NCBI RefSeq assembly: GCF_013342145.1
Contig: NZ_JABUQZ010000002.1
Span: forward strand, 115,539 to 179,538
From: Haloterrigena gelatinilytica
GTDB lineage: Archaea; Halobacteriota; Halobacteria; Halobacteriales; Natrialbaceae
Reading direction: 5' to 3'
DNA: 64,000 bases
A model generated the notes under the pieces. The model was not told the DNA's origin, did not search any database, and saw only the letters and a program-made list of their open reading frames with translations. Position numbers and translations under genes: made by a program. Position 1 is the stretch's first letter. Each line of letters starts with the position of its first letter. This document shows positions 25,412 to 35,184 of the stretch, piece by piece.

Positions 25412-26572
25412 ATGGACTCCAGCGATTCAGCGGTTTCATCCGACGGAACGGCCCTCGAGACCGCCCTTGCAGAGTGCCTCGAATCGAAGTCCGGCACCTC
25501 GCCGAACTATCGGCAGAACTTCGAGCGCGTCGTCGGCGCGTGGATCGACTTCTGCGACCGAAAAGACGTCGCGACACTCGAGGCCGTCTCGAAGCGCACG
25601 ATGAACCAGTACTCGGCGCATCTCGCCCGCCGGATCGAAGCCGGTAACTCCGACAACGTCGATGGCGGGATCTCTGCGACGACCGCGTGGACGTACTACG
25701 ACTACGTCTCGGCGTTCCTCTCGTGGGCCGTTCGCCACGAGTATCTCGCGGAGAACCCGGCCGACAAAGCCGTCGCTCGCGAGAGTCTCCCCGACCGCCC
25801 CTCGAGCGGCGAGTACGACCGCCAGTACTGGCAACCCGAGCAACGAAAGACGGTCGTGGACTTCGTCCGGCGCCGCGTCGACAGCGCCTACCAGGATCCG
25901 ATCGCCCCGACGCCGATCCTCCATAAGCGTCTGCGGGACCGCGCACTCGTCGCGACGATCGCTTACTCCGGGGTTCGCGGCGGCGAAGTGCTGAAAGATC
26001 CGAACGACTCGCGACGGACCGGGCTGCGGTGGTCGCACGTCGATTTCGAGGAAGGAGTGGCGTGGATTCTCGGGAAGAATCAGGACACCGAACCGGCGCA
26101 GTTCCCGGAGCAAGTGACCGACCCACTCGAGCGCTGGTATGAGGCCTACGACCCGCCGAGCGATGACTGGCCGGTGTTTCCCTCGATGCACGTCCCGACG
26201 CTCTCGCGCCGGATTGCCGACGCCCTCGGCGGCGACGAACGCGACCGGCGGACCGCCGACCGCCATCACTGGACGGTCGCACTCGAGGCCGGCGTCGAAC
26301 CGACGTCGATTACGACTGAGGGCGTCCGGTCGCTCATGAAGCGACTGAGCGCTGTTGCGGAGGTGCCGGGCCTCGATCTCGAGGCTGGCGAGTATCTGAC
26401 CTTACACGGCGCCCGCCGAGGTGTCGGCGAGTTCCTGTATCGAAACGTGAGTCACGAACAGGCCCAACGGACGCTCCGACACGCCGACCCGCAGACGACC
26501 AGCGAGATGTACTCGCACATCGACGCGAGTGAACTGGCCGACGATAACACGGAAGCGTTCGACCGGGAGTGA
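25412..26572 (+). CDS. tyrosine recombinase (integrase family), complete active site
   Basis: A 386-residue site-specific recombinase with an N-terminal SAM-like DNA-binding domain (about 15-125; TTAWTYYDYVSAFLSWAVRH) and a catalytic domain with R189 (YSGVRGGEV), H332/R335 (LTLHGARRG), H357 (TLRHADP) and nucleophile Y367 (TSEMYSHI). All key residues are present. Start ATG 25412 (an in-frame TTG precedes it). The family serves plasmid, provirus and chromosome recombination in haloarchaea; no cargo element or attachment site is evident here. It resembles the degenerate copy at 21791-22960. Confidence 0.87.
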   Translation: MDSSDSAVSSDGTALETALAECLESKSGTSPNYRQNFERVVGAWIDFCDRKDVATLEAVSKRTMNQYSAHLARRIEAGNSDNVDGGISATTAWTYYDYVSAFLSWAVRHEYLAENPADKAVARESLPDRPSSGEYDRQYWQPEQRKTVVDFVRRRVDSAYQDPIAPTPILHKRLRDRALVATIAYSGVRGGEVLKDPNDSRRTGLRWSHVDFEEGVAWILGKNQDTEPAQFPEQVTDPLERWYEAYDPPSDDWPVFPSMHVPTLSRRIADALGGDERDRRTADRHHWTVALEAGVEPTSITTEGVRSLMKRLSAVAEVPGLDLEAGEYLTLHGARRGVGEFLYRNVSHEQAQRTLRHADPQTTSEMYSHIDASELADDNTEAFDRE

Positions 26573-26779
26573 AGATGCCGATAGGCTCCCGGATTGCGCT
26601 CTCCGAACCCCACTCGCGGTCGGGACTCCCCGGGAGCAGATAATTGCCGATCAGATTCAGGTCGGGAGCTAAGCGGGTCGACGCGTATTCCGGAATAGCA
26701 CTATCGTGACGGATACTACGCCGGCGAGTCCGTTCGATTCGTTCGAGTCCCGACCGTACAGTGACACCTCGAGAAGCCG

Positions 26780-27112
26780 ATGACCGATGCATCGCTCCGC
26801 CGCAGTTGGCTCGTCTCCGCCGCGTCGCTCGCGCTCTGGGCCGTTAGCACCGTCTCGCTGCTCTGCTACATAGTCGTTCTCGGCCCCTCGAGCGTTCAGC
26901 GACAGGTCCCCGAACGACTCTCCCGGAGCGCCCTCGAGTCGGGCGTCGAACCGCTGGTCGTCCTGCTGGGGTCGACGGTCGCGCTCGGTGCGCTCGCGGT
27001 GGTCTCGCTGCTGTACTACAGCTACGCGCAGTGGCGACACGTGCAGCGGCGTCGGCGTCGGCTCGAGTCCGAATCGGCGTCCGACTCCGACCTCGGTGTC
27101 GAACGGACGTAA
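26780..27112 (+). CDS. small two-helix membrane protein
   Basis: A 110-residue protein with two membrane segments (WLVSAASLALWAVSTVSLLC and LLGSTVALGALAVVSLLYYS), an intervening polar loop QRQVPERLSRSALESGVEP, and a charged cytoplasmic-type tail QWRHVQRRRRRLESESASDS. No family recognised. Spaced 18 bases from, and convergent with, the acidic lipoprotein gene. Confidence 0.7.
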   Translation: MTDASLRRSWLVSAASLALWAVSTVSLLCYIVVLGPSSVQRQVPERLSRSALESGVEPLVVLLGSTVALGALAVVSLLYYSYAQWRHVQRRRRRLESESASDSDLGVERT

Positions 27113-27130
27113 CGCGACCTCTGAGACGTC

Positions 27131-27436
27131 TCAGTCGTCTTGCTCCGGGCCAGCGGTCGCGTTTTCGTCGTCGCTATCGTTCTCCTCGCTCTCGTTGGCG
27201 TCCGGAGCGTAGCCCGTCGGCTCGCCTTCCTCCTCCATGTCGTCGCCGACCTCGTCCGGGTGTTCGGCCTGTTCGTCGTCGCTCGCGTTACCGTTATCGT
27301 CGCCGTCGCTCTCGTTGGTCTCGGTGTCGGTCTCGTTCTCGTCGCCAGGCCCGCTGTCGCTACAGCCGGCCAGTAGCGCCATCGATCCGACCGCGCCGAG
27401 ACCCAGTTCGAGCGTCCGTCTGCGGGAACAATCCAT
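27131..27436 (-). CDS. acidic Tat lipoprotein of unknown function
   Basis: A 101-residue exported lipoprotein. CSRRRTLELGLGAVGSMALL carries the twin-arginine motif, and LLAGC (C25) is the lipobox. The mature part is almost entirely Asp, Glu, Asn, Ser and Gly, hence disordered and highly acidic; only GEPTGYAPDANESE stands out. Many haloarchaea have such surface lipoproteins; the role is unknown. Confidence 0.72.
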   Translation of the reverse strand: MDCSRRRTLELGLGAVGSMALLAGCSDSGPGDENETDTETNESDGDDNGNASDDEQAEHPDEVGDDMEEEGEPTGYAPDANESEENDSDDENATAGPEQDD

Positions 27437-27542
27437 CGTCGTCTTCGAGTGGTATTCGAGACGGCAGTATATCGCCGGTGCTTGCGATACCGTACCCGTC
27501 GCCGTCTCGAGTCCGCCGACGCGATCGGTTCGGCCGTCCGGG

Positions 27543-27707
27543 TCAGGACGGATGCTGGTGTCTGACCTTCTCGGCGATCTGTCCCGGCACGGGCGTCCCG
27601 CAGTCCGTACACTTCCAGCTGGGCGTCGCGATCCCCGGCTCCTTTTCGAGGTCCTGTTTGAACTCGAGGAGGGCGCCGCAGGTACAGCGGTAGGTCGTGC
27701 GGGTCAT
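27543..27707 (-). CDS. 54-residue zinc-ribbon protein
   Basis: Reads MTRTTYRCTCGALLEFKQDL and KCTDCGTPVPGQIAEKVRHQ. Two CxC/CxxC pairs (C8/C10, C33/C36) form a zinc ribbon with a central basic-acidic helix. The ATG at 27707 is chosen over the longer frame because it begins right before the metal-binding domain. Divergent from the alpha/beta hydrolase gene. Function unknown; possibly a small nucleic-acid- or protein-binding adaptor. Confidence 0.78.
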   Translation of the reverse strand: MTRTTYRCTCGALLEFKQDLEKEPGIATPSWKCTDCGTPVPGQIAEKVRHQHPS

Positions 27708-27828
27708 AGACGGTAGATCACGGTGAATGGAAGTAAATGATTGGTCCACGGCGCTCCCGTCCCGATCGAGAACCACAGATGCCGCGGAACGACAACGCAT
27801 ACGGTCGCGACCGCCTTGATATGGATCG

Positions 27829-28635
27829 ATGACCGAAACGGAACAGCGGATCGCCGTCGCCGACGGGGAGACGATCGCCGCCGTCCACCACGAGGCCCCC
27901 GGCGACGACTGGATCGTCTTCTGTCACGGCTTTCTGAGCGACAAGAGCGGGAGCTACGAGCGTCGGTGTCGACGGGCGGTCGAGCACGGGTACGATGCCG
28001 TTCGATTCGACTTCCGCGGCTGCGGGGACTCCGACGGACGGTTCGTCGAACAGACGCTGAGCGACAAACTCGCGGATCTGCGCGCCGTCCTCGACTACTT
28101 CGCGCCGCCGTCGGTCGTCCTCTTCGGCTCGAGTTTCGGCGGCAAGGTCGCGTTCCACGCGGCCGTCGACGACGAGCGGGTCGCGGCCGTCGCGACGAGA
28201 GCGCCCGTGACGTACAACCGCGCGTTCGACGAGTATCGGGCGATCGTCGAGCGCGAGTCCTCGAGTCGGCAAGCGGCGGGATCCGAGCAACGCGAAGGTC
28301 CCGAGAATACGAGCGGTGGAACCGCGAGAGCGAAGCGAGACGCGAACCGCGAGGGCGTCTACGAGTTCGAAACCGGCGACCGAATCGACGAGCGGTTCTT
28401 CGACGATTTCGAGTCGTACGCGTTCGGTGACGTCGTCGCTTCCCTCTCGGTTCCGGTCGCGATCTTCCACGGGCGCGAGGACGACTCCGTCGCCGTCGGC
28501 GACAGCGTCGACGCCGCGGCCGCCCTGGAAACGGACGTCCTCCTCGAGGCGTTCGCGACGGAGGGACATCGGTTCTCGACCGACGCGGAGTCTCGCCTGC
28601 TCGAGCGACTGTTCCACTGGCTCGAAACGCGGTGA
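27829..28635 (+). CDS. alpha/beta hydrolase
   Basis: A 268-residue alpha/beta-hydrolase-fold protein: WIVFCHGFLSDKSG (oxyanion region), FDFRGCGDSDG, the nucleophile elbow GSSFGG, the acid in VAIFHGREDDSV and the catalytic His of TEGHRFST near the end. Such enzymes act as esterases or peptidases; substrate unknown. Between residues about 143 and 175 is a low-complexity polar insert (SSRQAAGSEQREGPENTSGG and more) not expected in the core fold, located in the cap region. Confidence 0.87.
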   Translation: MTETEQRIAVADGETIAAVHHEAPGDDWIVFCHGFLSDKSGSYERRCRRAVEHGYDAVRFDFRGCGDSDGRFVEQTLSDKLADLRAVLDYFAPPSVVLFGSSFGGKVAFHAAVDDERVAAVATRAPVTYNRAFDEYRAIVERESSSRQAAGSEQREGPENTSGGTARAKRDANREGVYEFETGDRIDERFFDDFESYAFGDVVASLSVPVAIFHGREDDSVAVGDSVDAAAALETDVLLEAFATEGHRFSTDAESRLLERLFHWLETR

Positions 28636-28842
28636 GGTCGAACCCGTCGTCGATCGTTTCGCTTCGCCCGACACGATAAACCACATTTCGATATACGAAT
28701 AATTCTTGCGACCACGACGCTCGAGGCGGCATCGATATCCCCGTGGATCCCTCCTCGTTCCGATGATGAATTCGAAAGCGCATTTTCTCGGTCAGAAAAA
28801 TCGGACCGCTTTTGATACTAATAGGGAAACGAACAGGTAGCA

Positions 28843-29193
28843 GTGAGTGAGGATACCGATTTATCGACGGTGCTCGCCGTGCTCGACGACGAGTACGCAC
28901 GTGATATCCTCACCCATACGAGCATCGAACCCATGTCTGCTAGTACCCTGAGCGAACGGTGTGATGCGTCCCTGCCCACGATCTACCGACGGCTCGATCG
29001 TCTCGAAGAGTGTCAACTCGTCTCCGAGGAGACCGAACTCGCCCCCGACGGCAATCACTACAGCGTCTACAGCGCGAACCTCGAGTCGCTGGAGCTCTCC
29101 CTCGGTGACGGCGAGTTCGAACTCGAGGTCACCTACCAAGACGAAGCGGACGTCGCCGACAAGTTCACCCGCATGTGGGAGGGGATGCGATGA
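28843..29193 (+). CDS. ArsR-like winged-helix regulator
   Basis: A 116-residue winged-helix protein from GTG 28843. ILTHTSIEPMSASTLSERCD and ASLPTIYRRLDRLEECQLVS give the helix-turn-helix, and ETELAPDGNHYSVYSANLES the wing; a short C-terminal stretch EVTYQDEADVADKFTRMWEG could dimerise. Its stop overlaps the start of the following membrane protein gene (ATGA), so the two are coupled. It probably represses or senses for that membrane partner; the signal is unknown. Confidence 0.83.
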   Translation: MSEDTDLSTVLAVLDDEYARDILTHTSIEPMSASTLSERCDASLPTIYRRLDRLEECQLVSEETELAPDGNHYSVYSANLESLELSLGDGEFELEVTYQDEADVADKFTRMWEGMR

Positions 29194-29501
29194 GCCAGGA
29201 CGTCGTTCGAATCGACCAAGCACCCCTGTTCGAACTGTTGACCGTCGCGAGTCTCTTCCTCGTCGCGCTGATCGGGACGCTCATCGCGTACCAGGCCTAC
29301 CGCGGCTACCGTCGCAACGACGCGTCGTCGATGTTCTATCTCGCCGTCGGCCTGCTCTTTCTCACCCTCTGTCCGTTTCTGATCAACGTGACGGTGACGA
29401 CCGCGTTACAGGCGGATCAGGTCGTCACGGTCTTTCTCGAAAACGTCAGCAGACTCGTCGGACTGGTCGCGATCATGTACTCGCTGTACGGGCAGCATTA
29501 A
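29190..29501 (+). CDS. small three-helix membrane protein paired with the regulator
   Basis: A 103-residue protein with three membrane segments: LFELLTVASLFLVALIGTLI, SMFYLAVGLLFLTLCPFLIN and VFLENVSRLVGLVAIMYSLY, with a basic loop YRGYRRNDAS. The regulator plus three-helix protein pair is recurrent in haloarchaea (I recall the family as DUF7521, name not verified). The ATG at 29190 overlaps the preceding stop. Likely a membrane sensor or anchor for the regulator; inferred. Confidence 0.8.
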   Translation: MSQDVVRIDQAPLFELLTVASLFLVALIGTLIAYQAYRGYRRNDASSMFYLAVGLLFLTLCPFLINVTVTTALQADQVVTVFLENVSRLVGLVAIMYSLYGQH

Positions 29502-29861
29502 GGGTTCGACGCGACCGAAATCGGTCGGAACGCGATTCTCTGTGGGCCGAAGCGAACTGCGGGGAGAGGGGACGGATGAGCCAGGCCGGCCCGGATGGGG
29601 AAGGCCGGCCTGACGTTCAGGGTGGGGCTAGACGATGGGGATGGGATGATCGGATTCGACGGGGAGAGTGCCGCCGGGATCGGGTTCTCCGCCCCGGTCA
29701 CTCCTTTCGGCTGTCCACTAATAGTGATACGAGCGTGTTTTCTGGGTCGGAAAATCCTCGCTAGTCGGCGACTCGTCGACGGAGACCGCTGGCAGCGCGG
29801 TCGCTGACGGCTCGGACGGCGGTTCCACAGATTCTTTGGACCGCCGCTCGAGAGATCCGAT
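29502..29861. other. intergenic stretch with a strong hairpin
   Basis: No gene is supported in these 360 bases. A perfect 9-bp inverted repeat (29582-29590 CAGGCCGGC, 29604-29612 GCCGGCCTG) with a 13-base loop lies about 80 bases after the membrane protein gene and could fold in the transcript. The remaining G-rich DNA shows no recognisable pattern. Confidence 0.5.
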
Positions 29862-30251
29862 ATGCACTATCTCGTCGGAACGACGTCCGTCCACACGACG
29901 GCGGCGATCTGCGACTACCTCGACGAGCGGGCGACGGCCGACGACACCGTCACGGTCGTCGCCGTCGCGTCGGCCGACGACGCGACGGCCCGTCGGGACG
30001 CACAGGAGGCGCTGAACGTCGCCCCCGTCAGACTGGCGACCGTCGGGGAGGTCCGGACGGAGCTTCGCGAGGACGATGACGACCCGGCTGCGGGCCTGCT
30101 CGAGGAAGCGGCGACCGCCGAGGCCGACGAACTCCTGATCACGCCGCGCGAGGTGACCGCCGACGCTACCTCGGGCGTCGGAACGACCGCTCGCGCCCTC
30201 CTCGAGGAGTCGTCGTTGCCCGTCGTCGTCGTTCCGGCTTCCGAACTGTAA
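29862..30251 (+). CDS. UspA-family universal stress protein
   Basis: A 129-residue cytoplasmic protein with the alpha/beta UspA-like fold: YLVGTTSVHTTAAICDYL at the start, VTVVAVASADD, a middle helix and TARALLEESSLPVVVVPASE at the end, where a Usp usually has GS-x9-GSVA and the PVVVV strand. The ATP-binding glycine motif is only partly kept (TSGVGTTARALL), so nucleotide binding is uncertain. Expected to act in stress tolerance. Confidence 0.75.
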   Translation: MHYLVGTTSVHTTAAICDYLDERATADDTVTVVAVASADDATARRDAQEALNVAPVRLATVGEVRTELREDDDDPAAGLLEEAATAEADELLITPREVTADATSGVGTTARALLEESSLPVVVVPASEL

Positions 30252-30386
30252 ACGCGCAACGCGCAAAGCCGAACGCGATCGACGGTCGTCGCCGGCGACG
30301 CGGGTCGGCGTCCGCAGTCGATCACTTTCACTTCCATTGACTCTCACTACTTTCGAAACGAGTGCCTTCGCCGCGGTAGCGGACGG

Positions 30387-30395
30387 CTACTTAAT
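30387..30395 (+). promoter_or_regulatory. TATA box of the aminotransferase gene
   Basis: CTACTTAAT about 30 bases before the ATG at 30422; leaderless transcript expected. Confidence 0.5.
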
Positions 30396-30421
30396 CGGCT
30401 CTTCCGCGAACCGATCACGTA

Positions 30422-31597
30422 ATGTGCGACGAAATTCCGTTATTCGAAATTCCGTGGGACGAAAACGACGTGACCAACGCCGTCGATTCGCTCACTCGTG
30501 GCTCCTACTGGGCGAACGGGCCGTACATCGAGGAGTTCGAGCGCGGACTCGAGGAGTACCTCGGCATCGAGCACGCGATAACGGTCAACTCCGGGACGAC
30601 GGCGCTGGTCGCCGCGCTGACGGCACACGGAATCGGCGAGGGCGACGAGGTGATCGTCCCCTCGTTTACGTTCATCGCGACGGCGAACGCCGTCCGACTC
30701 GTCGGTGCGCGACCGGTATTCGCCGACATCGAACGGGAGACGTACGGGATCGATCCGGAGCACGCCGCGACGCTGATAACCGACGATACGGCCGCGATCG
30801 TGCCCGTCCATCCGTACGGCGCCCCCTGCGAGGTCGGGCTGCTCGAGGATATCGCCGCCGACGCAGACGTGGCGCTGATCGAGGACGCCGCCGAGGCGTT
30901 CGGATCCGATTACCGCGGCCGCACGCTGGGGACGATCGGCGACTCCGCCGCGCTGAGTTTCTGTCAGAACAAGGTCCTGCCGACCGGCGAGGGCGGAGCC
31001 GTCGTCACCGACGACGACGACGTCGCTCGCCGACTCGACCGGTTTCGCTCGCACGGTCGGGCCTCGGAGGACTACTTCGACTCGAGCGATAGCGGCGAGT
31101 ACGTCAGCCTGGGAACGAACGTCCGAATGTCGGATCTCGTCGCGAGCATCGGCTGTTCCCAACTCGAGAAGGTCGAAGACCACATCGCGAACCGACGGCG
31201 CGTCGCGACGCGCCTCTCCGAGGGACTCGCGGACGTCGACGGCGTCGAACCCCACACGGCGGGCGGTCGCGGCCGGCACGTCTACCAGCTCTATACCGTT
31301 TCCTTCGACGAAAGCGTCGATCGAGACGTCGTTATCGACACGTTATCTTCCCGGGGTATCTCGTCGAAAATCTACTGGGAGCCGGCCGTTCATCTGACGC
31401 AGAGCTACCGCGACGAGTACGGCTACCAACCGGGTTCGCTCCCCGTCACGGAGGAAGTCGCGGGACGCGTTCTCTCGCTACCGATGCACCCGGAACTCTC
31501 CGCGGATCAGATCGACCGTATCACGTCGGCCGTCGAGACCGGCGTCGAACGCGGGCGGGAAGTCGAGACGGCGGATCGACCCAGACCGTCGAACTGA
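30422..31597 (+). CDS. DegT/DnrJ/EryC1/StrS-type sugar aminotransferase
   Basis: A 391-residue PLP enzyme that transfers an amino group to a keto-sugar nucleotide. FEIPWDENDVTNAVDSLTRG and VNSGTTALVAALTAHGIGEG start the fold, ALIEDAAEAFGSDYRGRTLG holds the PLP-nitrogen Asp, and SFCQNKVLPTGEGGAVVTDD the Schiff-base Lys (K184). It likely makes amino sugars for N-glycans or exopolysaccharide. The CBS-epimerase fusion gene follows 170 bases later on the same strand, suggesting a joint pathway. Confidence 0.92.
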   Translation: MCDEIPLFEIPWDENDVTNAVDSLTRGSYWANGPYIEEFERGLEEYLGIEHAITVNSGTTALVAALTAHGIGEGDEVIVPSFTFIATANAVRLVGARPVFADIERETYGIDPEHAATLITDDTAAIVPVHPYGAPCEVGLLEDIAADADVALIEDAAEAFGSDYRGRTLGTIGDSAALSFCQNKVLPTGEGGAVVTDDDDVARRLDRFRSHGRASEDYFDSSDSGEYVSLGTNVRMSDLVASIGCSQLEKVEDHIANRRRVATRLSEGLADVDGVEPHTAGGRGRHVYQLYTVSFDESVDRDVVIDTLSSRGISSKIYWEPAVHLTQSYRDEYGYQPGSLPVTEEVAGRVLSLPMHPELSADQIDRITSAVETGVERGREVETADRPRPSN

Positions 31598-31765
31598 CCG
31601 CTTTCGGTCGCTATTTTGAGGCGCCGACCGTCGGAAGGCGGGTTCACCGATCGGGTGCCGCGCTCGCTCGAGAACCGACTACCTGTCTAGAAAACCGATC
31701 CATAACAAAGGGGAACAATCCGGTTTGGATGAGTAGGCCGCGCTGACGTCGGTGCGAGACCGCGG

Positions 31766-33259
31766 ATGCTGCGGCAGTTGGGGTCAAAGTCACCTATGAG
31801 ATGGCCAGTTACAGCCGATGCAGGGACGTCGATCCGGACGGCGATCGCGCGGATCGATCGCTCCGATTACAGAGGTATCGTTGTCGTCGACGACGAAGAC
31901 CGACTCGTCGGAACAGCGACGGTCGATCGACTCAGACAGGCTCTCCGCGACGGCGCCGCGCCCGACGCACCGGTTGCGACCGCCGTCGACGAGGAGCCGA
32001 CCGTCGTCGACGCGAGCGACTGGCGGCGAACGGCCGACACCGATTCCGAGGCCCGCGAAAACGCGGCCGACGAGACGGTTGTCACGCCCGTCGTCGACGA
32101 GGACGGGACCGTTATCGACGTCACGGTCGCCGAGCGCCTCGACCGACCCGCGGCCGACGCCGAACCGACAGCCGCCGGCGTCGACCGAGTACTCGTCGTC
32201 GGCGGCGCGGGATACCTCGGCTCCGTCCTCTGCCGCCAACTCCTCGACGAGGGGTACGACGTCCGCGTTCTCGATCCGCTGCTGTACGGCGACGGCGGGA
32301 TCGCCGCGCTGACCGACAACGATCGGTTCACGCTGCTCCGTGACGACGCGCGATCGGTCGACGCGGTCCTCGAGGCGATCGACGGCGTCGACGCGGTCGT
32401 TCACCTCGGCGGGATCGTCGGCGATCCGGCCTCCGAAATCGATCCCGAGAAGACCCTCGAGTACAACCTCCACTCGACGCAGCTCCTGGCGTCGCTGTGC
32501 AAGTACCACGGCATCACGCGGTTCCTCTTCGCTTCGACGTGTAGCGTCTACGGCCGATCCGACGGCGATACCGGACGCCTCTCCGAGGACGACGCGCGCA
32601 ACCCCGTCTCGTTGTACGCCCGACTGAAGATCCAGTCCGAACGCGTGCTCCGCGAGCTCGCCGACGAACACTTCTCTCCGACGATCCTCCGGATGGCGAC
32701 GGTCTACGGCCGATCGCCGCGGATGCGGTTCGATCTCGTCGGGAACATCCTCCCCGCGAAAGCCCACTCGGAGGACGTCGTCCCCGTCTTCGGCGGCGAC
32801 CAGTACCGACCGAACGTCCACGTCGACGACGCCGCTCGCGCGTACGTGGAGTGTCTCGCGGCGCCGATCGAGGACGTCGGCGACGCCGTCTTCAACGTCG
32901 GCTCGAACGAGCAGAACTATCGGATCGACGAACTCGCGACCATCGTCGAGGACTGTTTCCCCGACGCGTCGATCGAATACCACGACGAACTGACCGACGA
33001 GCGGAGCTACCGCGTCGAGTTCGACAGGATTCGATCGGTGCTAGACTTCGAGCCCGAACGAACGGTCCGCGATCACTGCCTCGAGTTGCGAGAGGCGTTC
33101 GAAGCCGGGCTGTACGACGAGTACACGGCCACCAGGTACAACAACTACGAAACGCTCGACCGGGCTCCGAACTTCGAAAACACGACCGCCGTTCTCGAGT
33201 CCGACGACGAGCCGAAGACCGAGCGCCCGCACGAAAAGCTCCCCTCCGGCGAAGTGTAG
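31766..33259 (+). CDS. CBS-domain pair fused to NAD-dependent epimerase/dehydratase
   Basis: A 497-residue fusion. Residues about 12-125 form a CBS pair (DAGTSIRTAIARIDRSDYRG, VVVDDEDRLVGTATVDRLRQ, TPVVDEDGTVIDVTVAERLD), which usually binds adenine nucleotides. Residues 140-455 are an extended SDR: VVGGAGYLGS (146-153), STCSVYG, Y284/K288 (SLYARLK) and DQYRPNVHVDDAARAY. A C-terminal tail ends with acidic residues. The NAD enzyme would act on a nucleotide sugar, with CBS ligand binding as possible energy-state control. Start could also be the ATG at 31796. Confidence 0.87.
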   Translation: MLRQLGSKSPMRWPVTADAGTSIRTAIARIDRSDYRGIVVVDDEDRLVGTATVDRLRQALRDGAAPDAPVATAVDEEPTVVDASDWRRTADTDSEARENAADETVVTPVVDEDGTVIDVTVAERLDRPAADAEPTAAGVDRVLVVGGAGYLGSVLCRQLLDEGYDVRVLDPLLYGDGGIAALTDNDRFTLLRDDARSVDAVLEAIDGVDAVVHLGGIVGDPASEIDPEKTLEYNLHSTQLLASLCKYHGITRFLFASTCSVYGRSDGDTGRLSEDDARNPVSLYARLKIQSERVLRELADEHFSPTILRMATVYGRSPRMRFDLVGNILPAKAHSEDVVPVFGGDQYRPNVHVDDAARAYVECLAAPIEDVGDAVFNVGSNEQNYRIDELATIVEDCFPDASIEYHDELTDERSYRVEFDRIRSVLDFEPERTVRDHCLELREAFEAGLYDEYTATRYNNYETLDRAPNFENTTAVLESDDEPKTERPHEKLPSGEV

Positions 33260-33388
33260 TCCGATCGAGGTGGTGCCGACTGCCGCTAGCTGCGACCTGT
33301 CTGCTAACTATCGGCGTAGACCCGCCCGTATACGCCCGGATGCTGCGTGGTCAACTGTTTCACATAACAGCGTCTAAAAATATGTGCG

Positions 33389-33745
33389 ATGGTAGCAACA
33401 GCTATTCATCGAGGTTGGAGTCGGTATCGCTCGGTACCGATCGTCTACCGGATCGGCGCGGCGTTCGTCCTCGGATCGATCGCCGTCCTCGCGGGGATCG
33501 GGACCGCGGGCGTCCCGAGTGCGGACCTGATCCTGATGACGCTCGTCCTGACCCAGGTCGGGCTCCCCGTCGAGGTCGTCGGCTTCATCGCGGGCATCGA
33601 TCCGCTGCTCGACCGCCTGCGAACCATGACCAACGTTACCGGCGATCTGGCCGTCGCGACGCTCGTCGGTCACCTGAACGGCGAGGTCGACTTCTCGAGC
33701 GGCTCGTGGAGCGGGACGACGGCGGCGAGTCCGAGCGATGACTGA
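33389..33745 (+). pseudogene. in-frame deletion relic of a Na+/dicarboxylate symporter (SDF family)
   Basis: The 118-codon frame joins the start of an SDF-family transporter (RYRSVPIVYRIGAAFVLGSI, first membrane helix) directly to its C-terminal signature: GTAGVPSADLILMTLVLTQV, then GLPVEVVGFIAGIDPLLDRL and NVTGDLAVATLVG. Normal members have over 400 residues, so about 300 residues are missing, including most of the transport core. The frame is still open, so a short protein could be made, but transport is not expected. Confidence 0.75.
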
Positions 33746-33814
33746 CGGGTTCGACCGCTCCCGGAGGAGGAACCGTCGCTGCACCCGATCCGAGGTCTGA
33801 AAACAGTCTCTCGA

Positions 33815-34134
33815 TTACCGATTCTCGCGCTGCTCGACCTTGTTCAGTTCGATCAGCAGTCGGAAGATCGCCTTCACGAGGTTGGCGTCGACGTCGAACT
33901 GTTCGGCGTTCTCTCCGGCCCGCTCCATCACCTGCTGTTCTTGCTTCTCGTCGGTCGTCGGCAGCCCCTGTTCGTCCTTGACCTGGGCGATGGTATCGGC
34001 GACGTAGGTGCGCTGGGCGATCAGTTCGACGATCTCGCGGTCGATCGTCTGGATCTCCTCGCGCAGTTCGTCGAGGCTCATCTCGTCAGGCAGTCGGTTC
34101 TCCGTCCCGCCGTCCGCGGCTGTCTCGTTGCGAG

Positions 34135-34138
<4 letters not shown>
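33815..34138 (-). CDS. chorismate mutase (AroQ type)
   Basis: Converts chorismate to prephenate for Phe and Tyr synthesis. The 107-residue all-helical protein matches the AroQ class: LDELREEIQTIDREIVELIA (first helix with the key Arg), QRTYVADTIAQVKDEQGL, the KQEQQVMERAGENAEQFDVD stretch, and a third helix ANLVKAIFRLLIELNKVEQR. The ATG at 34138 overlaps the stop of the shikimate kinase gene (ATGA), so the two shikimate/aromatic genes are translationally coupled. Confidence 0.92.
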
Positions 34139-35007
<869 letters not shown>

Positions 35008-35184
35008 AGTCACACTCTCTCAGACCGCCTACTTACGGCTGACGGTTCGTCGGATCCGCGGGCTCCCGCCGTCTCGCGGCCACGGACGCGATCGTCCGAT
35101 CGGTAGCCACCGGCCCGCGTCTCGCGGCGGCGGACCGACGACGGAACCGACCGCTTTTCCGGGATCCGCCCGAACGAGCGACCA

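Noticed and set aside
21791..26572. An integrated element between the two recombinase genes
   Set aside because: The genes between (glycerophosphodiesterase, lipoprotein) look chromosomal, and no flanking direct repeats or tRNA target could be seen.
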